Source: a virus. From it: a stretch of 31,461 bases of DNA. The notes beneath the pieces were generated by a model, which saw nothing but the letters and a program-made list of their open reading frames with translations, searched no databases and was not told where the DNA came from. This document shows positions 1-6,107 of this stretch, in pieces. Both the position numbers and the translations under genes were made by a program. The stretch covers positions 1 to 31,461 of IMG/VR virus record IMGVR_UViG_3300040856_000824; one strand, given 5' to 3'. Each line of letters starts with the position of its first letter. Position 1 is the stretch's first letter.

Positions 1-75
1 GAACAACAACAGGCCGGGGAGCCTGCAAATACAAAACCGCGTGACGCGGAAATAAAGGGCAGCTGCTGGGGCTGA
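1..75 (+). CDS. 3' end of an unidentified gene (partial)
   Basis: Reading from the first base, 24 codons are open and end at a TGA at 73-75; the residues are Gln-, Ala- and Glu-rich and end in CWG. Nothing identifies a family. The only support is an open frame with coding-like composition that ends shortly before the next gene, so chance is a real alternative. The gap from 76 to 110 shows no clear promoter or Shine-Dalgarno. Confidence 0.3.
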   Translation, partial: EQQQAGEPANTKPRDAEIKGSCWG

Positions 76-110
76 TCCATCCCCCGGCCATTCACACCCC
101 TAAAACACAA

Positions 111-452
111 ATGCCAATCGATTGCCCAAACTGCGGTGAGCCCGTCATTCGCACCACATGCACCAGGCGCAAAGTTGATATCCGCATTCGTTACCGTCGA
201 TGCCCATCCTGCAATCATCCGTTCAGGACTGAGCAGGTGATCACACCTGAAATTCCCATCAACAGGAAGCGTCTCTACGGTGCGCCAAAAAGCGCAAAGC
301 TTCAGCCCTTTGAAGTCGCTGACATCAAAAAGTTTTTGCGAAATAATGTCTTCACTCCATATGAACTCGCGATTCAATACGACGTTTCAGTCGATGCAAT
401 CCGCCAAATTCGCTCAGGCAGAACTTGGGCTACCATTGAGCCTGCGCTATAA
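111..452 (+). CDS. Zinc-ribbon plus helix-turn-helix protein, putative phage regulator
   Basis: 113 residues. The N-terminus carries CPNC at 5-8 and CPSC at 31-34, separated by an Arg-rich stretch, which looks like the four-cysteine zinc ribbon of NrdR-type regulators. The C-terminal third (about 80-106: FTPYELAIQYDVSVDAIRQI, then a basic RSGRTW) looks like a helix-turn-helix ending in a basic helix. It has no NrdR ATP-cone domain, so I do not call it NrdR. It lies just before the terminase genes, and its stop codon is part of a strong -10 box, so the downstream genes can be transcribed separately. A DNA-binding role, perhaps in late transcription or packaging-site recognition, is inference. 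Confidence 0.65.
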   Translation: MPIDCPNCGEPVIRTTCTRRKVDIRIRYRRCPSCNHPFRTEQVITPEIPINRKRLYGAPKSAKLQPFEVADIKKFLRNNVFTPYELAIQYDVSVDAIRQIRSGRTWATIEPAL

Positions 453-453
453 T
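425..453 (+). promoter_or_regulatory. Putative sigma-70 promoter for the terminase/late operon
   Basis: A perfect TATAAT at 448-453 is preceded, after exactly 17 bases, by TTGGGC at 425-430, which matches three of six bases of the -35 consensus. The last codon and stop of the upstream gene (450-452) form part of the -10. Transcription would start near 460, leaving an AT-rich leader of about 15 bases with no Shine-Dalgarno before the small terminase ATG at 475. The call rests on sequence match and position only. Confidence 0.55.
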
Positions 454-474
454 ATTCCGCAATAGTTATTTAAA

Positions 475-954
475 ATGGCAAACTTAAGACGGCGGCATTA
501 CAAGCTAAACTCAAAAGTAATCGAAGCTGTTCGTCATCTTGCAGAATATGGCGCAGCATTAGAACATATCGCCGCAGCAGTTGGTGTTAGTTATGAGGCC
601 ATTACGCTATGGCTTCGTAATGCAAAAGGCACCGATCCTACAGAAGAGGAAATACAACTTTTGCAAGCCCTTAATGAAGGTCGTGCAGCCGGTGCTCATA
701 AATTCATAAATATCATCACCAGTTGCGCTCAAGATGGTGATAGTAAATCGGCGCAATGGATGCTTACCCATAGCCCGTCATATCGCAAGCATTACAGCGA
801 CAACGCAGCCGTCACACGCGCAAGAAATGAAGGCATTGAAGCTGCAGTATCAGCCATCGCTGAGGCAAACCTCACGCCAGAACAAGAGCGGACCGTATTG
901 CTACGCATCCAAGCCAAAACCGGCCAAGAATTAGTGCCGAATGAAGAGGGATAA
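475..954 (+). CDS. terS: Terminase small subunit
   Basis: 159 residues. An N-terminal helix-turn-helix (about residues 22-50, with HIAAAVGVSYEAITLWLRNA) is followed by a helical segment that reads like phage terminase small subunits (QALNEGRAAGAHKFINIITS, then a stretch with SAQWMLTHSPSYRKHY). The protein would bind the viral packaging site and hand DNA to the large subunit. The next gene begins 14 bases before its stop, which supports translational coupling and the terminase identity. The start has no Shine-Dalgarno but is the first ATG after the promoter. I cannot tell cos from pac packaging. Confidence 0.8.
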   Translation: MANLRRRHYKLNSKVIEAVRHLAEYGAALEHIAAAVGVSYEAITLWLRNAKGTDPTEEEIQLLQALNEGRAAGAHKFINIITSCAQDGDSKSAQWMLTHSPSYRKHYSDNAAVTRARNEGIEAAVSAIAEANLTPEQERTVLLRIQAKTGQELVPNEEG

Positions 955-2347
955 CCCGGTACTGGCCAGGCTGGCAGAACTGCAGGTTGAAGCCGTTGGC
1001 ACCCGTTCAGCATTGGCTGATGTTGATGACCTGCTGCAACGCATCGCGGCAACACTTAACCCCGGCCAGCTCAACGCCTTTGAGGTTGAGCGCTTAAGCG
1101 CTATCGCTACATCACAAGGCGGATCACCTAACAGCATTCCTGAAATCGGCATCAGCGCTGGCTATGGCAGCGGCAAGACCTATTGCGCCCATGCGGTTGC
1201 CGTGAAGATGGCTGCCTTGAACCAAGGCTTTGTTGGTTGCGTGATGGAACCAACCAGCGATATGGTCCGCCGCATCTGGGCACCAAAGTTCGAGGACTTC
1301 CTAGACAGTTTCGGCATCCCTTACACCCCAAGGGTGGCGCCGTACGTTAGTCACACGCTGCACTTCCCCGGCGGTGATTCAACAATCCTCGGGCTCTCGT
1401 TTGAGAATTATCAGCGGATCGTTGGTGACGATTGGGCCTTCGCAATCATCGATGAGGTTGATACCGCGAAGGCATCAATCGCTCAGCGCGCCTATGACAA
1501 GATTCTGGGTCGTATCAGGGTCGGGAACTTCAACCAGCTCCACTGTTATTCGACGCCAGAAGGCTTTGGTTTTCATTACCAAACGTTTGGCACTGATGCA
1601 GCCCGGGAGGGCAAGCGCAGAGCGCTGCTCAGGATGAAGACCGCCGACAATGCCCATAATCTCAGGCCGGGCTTTGTTGATGACCTGCTGAGCCGCTACA
1701 CGCAAGAGCAATGCCGTGCCTACCTCGAAGGGATCTATCAGAACCTGGCGACCGGCACCGTTTACGACAGGTTTGACCGTGCCAAACACGTTTCAGACGT
1801 CAACGATGACCCTTTAGGTGAAGAGCCGCTGAGGATTGGCATTGATTTCAATGTGGGCAATATGAATGCAGTAATCGCGATCCGGTCAGCCAATGCGCTG
1901 CATTTCATCGATGAGATCAGCGGCGCCCATGACACTGACGCCTTGGCACAGGAGCTCTGCGCTCGTTATCCAGGCCGAACGCTCTACGGATACCCGGACG
2001 CATCAGGTGGCAACCGCTCCACAAATGCGACTAAAACCGATCTGGAGATATTGGCCAGCTATGGCATCAGCAATCAATCACCTAAAGCAAATCCGAGGGT
2101 GGCTGATCGGGTTTCTGCTGTTCAAGGTGCTTTGGAGAACGGGAAAGGTGAGATCAGAATCCAGATCAACCCCCGATGCAAAAAGCTGATCGAATGCCTC
2201 GAGCTGCAGGCATATAACGAACGGCAGGAGCCCGACAAAGAATCTGGGCATGACCACATGAATGACGCCGCCGGGTACTTGGTCTGGCGTGAGCTGAACC
2301 CATTGCATCGCAGGGCTGGCCGTGGCACCGGCATTAGACTGTATTAA
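941..2347 (+). CDS. terL: Terminase large subunit, ATPase-nuclease
   Basis: 468 residues, a normal length. The ATPase domain shows Walker A GYGSGKT at 74-80, Walker B AFAIIDE at 166-172 and a coupling-type STP at 204-206. The C-terminal RNase H-like nuclease shows the expected metal-binding aspartates in IDFNVG (Asp302), YPDASGG (Asp353) and HDHMNDA (Asp438, Asp442). The enzyme drives ATP-dependent DNA translocation into the prohead at the portal vertex and cuts concatemers. It overlaps the small subunit gene by 14 bases in another frame. All key residues look intact. Confidence 0.95.
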   Translation: MKRDNPVLARLAELQVEAVGTRSALADVDDLLQRIAATLNPGQLNAFEVERLSAIATSQGGSPNSIPEIGISAGYGSGKTYCAHAVAVKMAALNQGFVGCVMEPTSDMVRRIWAPKFEDFLDSFGIPYTPRVAPYVSHTLHFPGGDSTILGLSFENYQRIVGDDWAFAIIDEVDTAKASIAQRAYDKILGRIRVGNFNQLHCYSTPEGFGFHYQTFGTDAAREGKRRALLRMKTADNAHNLRPGFVDDLLSRYTQEQCRAYLEGIYQNLATGTVYDRFDRAKHVSDVNDDPLGEEPLRIGIDFNVGNMNAVIAIRSANALHFIDEISGAHDTDALAQELCARYPGRTLYGYPDASGGNRSTNATKTDLEILASYGISNQSPKANPRVADRVSAVQGALENGKGEIRIQINPRCKKLIECLELQAYNERQEPDKESGHDHMNDAAGYLVWRELNPLHRRAGRGTGIRLY

Positions 2348-2361
2348 CGAAACATTGAACA

Positions 2362-4107
2362 ATGGCCAAGCGCGGCGGTAGGTCTGGCAGGAAGTACGTC
2401 CGTGACAATCGTGGGCGGTTTGCTACGACTGGCGCCACTGCTCGGGGAGGCAGGCTGAAAACTGCAAGCGGCAAGAAGAGAGCGGCTCAAACGGTAAAAG
2501 CAAAGACCGGCGGCAAGCCTTCAGGGGCCTTAAAAGCCAAGCCGAGATCTGAGGGGCAAAAATATGCAGGGCGAGTGCAAGCCGGTAAAGACCTGAAGCG
2601 GTCGCAATCAGTAGCCAGTCAGAAAAAATTCCTTGCCAAAACGCAAAAGAGGCTAGATGCGGCACCGTTAGCGCAAAGCAAAGCAGCGGCGAAGCCGACA
2701 GCACGATCTAAGCCGACAGCCGCACGAACCAGCAAGGCGCCAGCCAATAAGGCAAAAGCTGCTTACAAGCGTGCCAGCGGCGACGCTCGAATGAGGAATG
2801 CAGACCTGAGAGGCGCAGACGCTAAGGAACGGCGGATGGCAAATAGCGCATCAGCCAAAGTCAAAAACATGCAGCGCCGGCGGTCCACTTCAGCGCCGAA
2901 GGCAGGTGCGGAAGCCCCACGTAGCAAGCAAAAAGCAAGGGAGTTTGCACGCATCCAGAGGGCTTACGGCAACGAAAGGAGAGCCTATGCAGCCAAGGGT
3001 GACGGGTTTGGTAGCGCCAAACAATCACGCACCGCATCTGTTGCAAAGCGGGCTCGTGATATTTACAGCGGAAAGATCAGCGCTTCGTATAAGACAACTT
3101 CACGGCTAACACGAACGCAAAACCCTGATGTCTTAAAGGCTCGAATCAAGAGAGGCGAGAAGCTCACGGCAGCACGCGCCAAAAAAAAAAGCGTAACGGC
3201 CAATAGCGCACGGGCCACCGGCAAGCCAGCCGCAGCGAAGCGCAAGTCGAAAAAAGTCTCAGCTGACAAGGTTTCAAGAATCGCGGATCGATTAAACAAA
3301 GTTTCCACAACAACTGGAGCGCGGCAAGGCGTTAAGGCGCTGAACCGCGCTCAGGTGGCCGTAAGGGCCAAAAGATTCCTCAGCCGTAAAGCTGGCGGTG
3401 TGTCTGCCCTTAACTCATCAGGCGCAAGCCGGGCGGACAAGATCAAATCAGTTCAGTCATCGATCAACACTCGAATCAAATACAGCACGCAGAAGCCAAA
3501 CCGAAACAAGCCAGGCCGGTTTAATGATTTAGGGCAGTCGAGCCTTCGTGCGAAAAACAAAGCGGCTGAGAAGCTTGCTACTGGTGGTTCACTTAATCGC
3601 GCGTCAAATATACGTGCTCAGGTTAAAAATACAGCCGAGCAAAATATGCCAGCGTCAACCGCAAAAATCAAGCTGAGCGGACCGTCAAGGAAAGCCCCGG
3701 ACAACGCGAGAACAAGGGCAAATCGACTTAAGACAACTCAAGCAAAAGTTAAATATTTCAGGGTGGAGCCTGACAGTTCAGCGTTCAAATCAGCGGTAAA
3801 ACAACGCGATGCAGCCTTGAGAGCACGCCCTGCCGGCACCGCAGGCAAGGTGACGTTTAGGTCAAAAGCAAGAGCCTCTAGCCGTTTCCAGCAGCGAGCG
3901 AATGACGTAACAGGCCGCGTTCGCATGAATATGAAGTACGACAGAACTAAATCCTTAAGGGCCACTGGTGGCGGAGGGGGCAAAGGGGCAAGGGTCCGTG
4001 ATACTGGGGCTAGCCAGACATCACTCTTTGGCAAGCCTGCACCGTTACGTCGCGCTTCAAAAGTCAGCGTGATAAAACGCCGCACAGGCAAACGCCGCTT
4101 TGGCTGA
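2362..4107 (+). CDS. Large, extremely basic low-complexity protein of unknown function
   Basis: 581 residues between terminase and portal. About three in ten of the first hundred residues are Lys or Arg, with Ala, Ser, Thr and Gly making up most of the rest and few acidic residues; I find no Cys, His or Trp in the whole chain. The N-terminus has YVRDNRGRFA, a short motif I associate with basic phage structural proteins. There is no hydrophobic segment and no enzyme motif. The composition resembles histone H1-like or core DNA-condensing proteins, so a virion-internal nucleic-acid-binding role is plausible but inferred. A run of ten A at 3181-3190 encodes part of a lysine cluster. A terminator follows about 70 bases downstream. 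Confidence 0.8.
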   Translation: MAKRGGRSGRKYVRDNRGRFATTGATARGGRLKTASGKKRAAQTVKAKTGGKPSGALKAKPRSEGQKYAGRVQAGKDLKRSQSVASQKKFLAKTQKRLDAAPLAQSKAAAKPTARSKPTAARTSKAPANKAKAAYKRASGDARMRNADLRGADAKERRMANSASAKVKNMQRRRSTSAPKAGAEAPRSKQKAREFARIQRAYGNERRAYAAKGDGFGSAKQSRTASVAKRARDIYSGKISASYKTTSRLTRTQNPDVLKARIKRGEKLTAARAKKKSVTANSARATGKPAAAKRKSKKVSADKVSRIADRLNKVSTTTGARQGVKALNRAQVAVRAKRFLSRKAGGVSALNSSGASRADKIKSVQSSINTRIKYSTQKPNRNKPGRFNDLGQSSLRAKNKAAEKLATGGSLNRASNIRAQVKNTAEQNMPASTAKIKLSGPSRKAPDNARTRANRLKTTQAKVKYFRVEPDSSAFKSAVKQRDAALRARPAGTAGKVTFRSKARASSRFQQRANDVTGRVRMNMKYDRTKSLRATGGGGGKGARVRDTGASQTSLFGKPAPLRRASKVSVIKRRTGKRRFG

Positions 4108-4174
4108 CCTGCTACGCTCAGCACGTTGCCTGAGTTAAGGGGTTCTCAGGTTCCATTGGTCAAGGTGGGTTCAT

Positions 4175-4206
4175 AGCCTCAGCGAGTCGAGCCGCTGGGG
4201 CTTTTT
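4175..4206 (+). terminator. Rho-independent terminator
   Basis: The stem arms are AGCCTCAGCG (4175-4184) and CGCTGGGGCT (4193-4202), ten pairs with one G-T wobble, an 8-base loop, then a T run to 4206. It would end transcripts from the terminase/basic-protein unit. A second inverted repeat without a T run, CCTGAG at 4129-4134 and CTCAGG at 4145-4150, lies just upstream. The opposite strand has no T run, so termination is probably one-directional. Confidence 0.8.
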
Positions 4207-4375
4207 AATGCCTATACGCATCCGCTGCTTTCTTTGCGTTCGCATTCTGCAGCTGCTTACGGTGCGACTCCACTAGGTGCCAAGATGACACGTTGCAACA
4301 GCTAGTGATCCCTTCCTCTGTCAGGCACACTCTCACGCAATCGTCCGCAGTGGGGCTTACGTCCAGATCGTTCAT
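4205..4375 (-). CDS. Small minus-strand protein of unknown function
   Basis: 56 residues from an ATG at 4375 to a TAA at 4205-4207. The chain looks like a real protein: acidic start (MNDLDVSPTADD), four cysteines including a CC pair, then a basic amphipathic helix with HLVESHRKQLQNANAKKAADAY. I recognise no family. Its frame stays open upstream of the ATG, but that part lies opposite the next plus-strand gene and is probably a shadow. It ends inside the T run of the plus-strand terminator, so it is convergent with the terminase unit and divergent from the gene at 4427. An AAGAGG lies about 14 bases before the ATG, too far to be a convincing ribosome site. Confidence 0.55.
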   Translation of the reverse strand: MNDLDVSPTADDCVRVCLTEEGITSCCNVSSWHLVESHRKQLQNANAKKAADAYRH

Positions 4376-4426
4376 GCCTGTTTTGATGCCTCTTGCTAGG
4401 TTAAAGCCGAATCCACCCCCAGCATC

Positions 4427-4594
4427 ATGGAAGAATTTCTCAGCGCTCTCGACGACCTCATCGCAGAAACTGAAGGGCTCAGCGTGATCGAGCTTGTCGG
4501 CGCGTTGGAACTAGCCAAAAACGACATCATCTCAGGGCTTGCCGTAGCTGAAATGCTGGCCGAGGACGGCGAAGGCGAAGAGGCAACAGCATGA
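4427..4594 (+). CDS. Small acidic protein of unknown function
   Basis: 55 residues, starting MEEFLSALDDLIAETEG and ending EDGEGEEATA; strongly acidic and predicted all-helical. No family recognised. The coding call rests on composition, a clean ATG and an ATGA stop-start overlap with the next small gene at 4591. It is divergent from the minus-strand gene starting at 4375; the 51 bases between them should hold any promoter, but I see no good -10/-35 pair. Confidence 0.6.
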   Translation: MEEFLSALDDLIAETEGLSVIELVGALELAKNDIISGLAVAEMLAEDGEGEEATA

Positions 4595-4719
4595 CACGGC
4601 CCGTCGTAACCGCTGTTGGCCGTTTGCTGCAGCCGAAACACGGCGAACCGCGAAAGCATCAGCTGATTCAAGTTGATGCAAATGGCCGTGCCAAAATTAT
4701 CAAAGATCAGCCGGCCTAA
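4591..4719 (+). CDS. Small basic protein of unknown function
   Basis: 42 residues (MTRPVVTAVGRLLQPKHGEP and onward, ending KIIKDQPA). Its ATG overlaps the TGA of the preceding gene in an ATGA, the usual phage coupling arrangement, which is the best evidence that both are translated. It ends 26 bases before the portal start. No motif or family recognised. Confidence 0.55.
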   Translation: MTRPVVTAVGRLLQPKHGEPRKHQLIQVDANGRAKIIKDQPA

Positions 4720-4745
4720 ACTGTTAGCAAAAGGCGGCTACAGCA

Positions 4746-6107
4746 TTGGGCTATCAATCAACGGCACGAAATAGAACTAAAACGTCAAAGGTCGTAAATG
4801 TCTATGACCCGAATCAGGCATGGATCGATCAAGAACCACACTGGGAGCTGATCGAATGCCTGCTGACGGGCACCTATGGCATCAGGAAGGAGGGCCGTAA
4901 ATATCTCCCGCAGGAGCCGCGAGAGACAGACGACGCCTACCAAAACAGGCTGCTCCGCAGCACGCTGCAGCCCTATTACGTCAGGCTGGAGCGGCTACTG
5001 GCCGGGATGCTTACGCGCAAGCCCGTCAAGCTGATTGCCATCTCAGATGGCATTCGTGAGGACCTGTTCGACGTTGACCGGCAGGGTAATGACCTGAACA
5101 CTTGGGTCTATGAAACAGCCCGTAAGGCGATCCGCTATGGCCATGCTGGCGTTTTAGTTGATGCACCATCAGACGGTAACGGCAGGCCGTACTGGTGCGC
5201 CTACACCCCAAGGGACATCTTGGGCTGGCGCACTGAAATGCAAGACGGCAAGCCTCGACTCGTTCAGCTCAGATTGAAAGAGCAGGTGACAGAACCTGAT
5301 GGAGAATACGGCGAAAAAATAGTTAGTCAGGTGAGAGTATTGACGCCAGGGTATTACGAGCTATTTAGGCAAGATGAGAAGAAAGACTACACATTATTTG
5401 AAGAAGGCAAAACAAGCCTTAGCGAAATACCGTTTTCAGTTGTATACAGCAGCCGCGTCAATTACTTGCAATCAAAGCCACCGATGGAAGACATTGGTGA
5501 ACTAAACATCAAGGCGTATCAAGTTCAATCAGATTTAGATAATATTCTTCACGTCGCCAGCGTTCCGATGTTGGCGATTTTTGGGTTCCCGCAATCAGCA
5601 GAAGAGATCAGCGCGGGGCCAAACGAAGCGCTTGCATTGCCTGAAGGCGCATCCGCGCAATACATCGAGCCAAGCGGGGCCAGCTTCAATGCATTGTTTC
5701 AGCGGCTGGATCAGATCGAAAAGCAGATCAATGAGCTAGGTCTGGCCAGTGTGCTGGGCCAGAAGCTCTCAGCCGAGACAGCCGAGTCAAAAAGGATCGA
5801 CCGCAGCCAAGGCGACTCAACGATGATGGTGATTGCCCAAAACATGCAGGACATGATTGACAATTGCTTGCGGTTTCATGCTGCCTATCTAAACGACGCA
5901 TCACCCGGCAGCGCATTGATCAACCGTGATTTCATGGGCTCCCGGATGGACCCTGGCGAGATTAAAGCGCTGCTTGAGCTCTACCTGGCCGGCACCATCA
6001 CGCAATCAACCCTGTTGGCCCAGCTTGAGGCGGGGGAAGTGCTTGGTGATGACTTTGATCTCGAGGAGGAGCTTGAGGCAACGGCTGCCGGTGGCCTGCA
6101 GGAATGA
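4746..6107 (+). CDS. Portal protein (DUF4055-like)
   Basis: 453 residues. The N-terminal half resembles DUF4055-type portal proteins: VVNVYDPNQAWIDQEPHWEL, then a helical region with YYVRLERLLAGMLTRKPV, and RKAIRYGHAGVLVDAP further in. The protein would form the dodecameric ring that connects terminase, prohead and tail. The start is a TTG at 4746, preceded at about 8 bases by AAGGCGG (4731-4737); no ATG lies near it in frame. It overlaps the head morphogenesis gene by four bases (ATGA). Position between terminase and head genes fits. Confidence 0.85.
   Translation: MGYQSTARNRTKTSKVVNVYDPNQAWIDQEPHWELIECLLTGTYGIRKEGRKYLPQEPRETDDAYQNRLLRSTLQPYYVRLERLLAGMLTRKPVKLIAISDGIREDLFDVDRQGNDLNTWVYETARKAIRYGHAGVLVDAPSDGNGRPYWCAYTPRDILGWRTEMQDGKPRLVQLRLKEQVTEPDGEYGEKIVSQVRVLTPGYYELFRQDEKKDYTLFEEGKTSLSEIPFSVVYSSRVNYLQSKPPMEDIGELNIKAYQVQSDLDNILHVASVPMLAIFGFPQSAEEISAGPNEALALPEGASAQYIEPSGASFNALFQRLDQIEKQINELGLASVLGQKLSAETAESKRIDRSQGDSTMMVIAQNMQDMIDNCLRFHAAYLNDASPGSALINRDFMGSRMDPGEIKALLELYLAGTITQSTLLAQLEAGEVLGDDFDLEEELEATAAGGLQE

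Noticed and set aside
3181-3190. Run of ten A as a frameshift or transcriptional slippage site
   Set aside because: The long frame continues on both sides with the same composition, so no shift is needed; I see no extended alternative frame after it.
3738-4124. 128-codon minus-strand frame opposite the basic protein
   Set aside because: Composition is what the complement of a Lys/Arg/Ala-rich gene gives; no motif, no ribosome site.
4396-4671. 91-codon minus-strand frame
   Set aside because: Ser-rich and opposite two better-supported coupled plus-strand genes. The minus-strand gene I accept in this area is in another frame, at 4205-4375.
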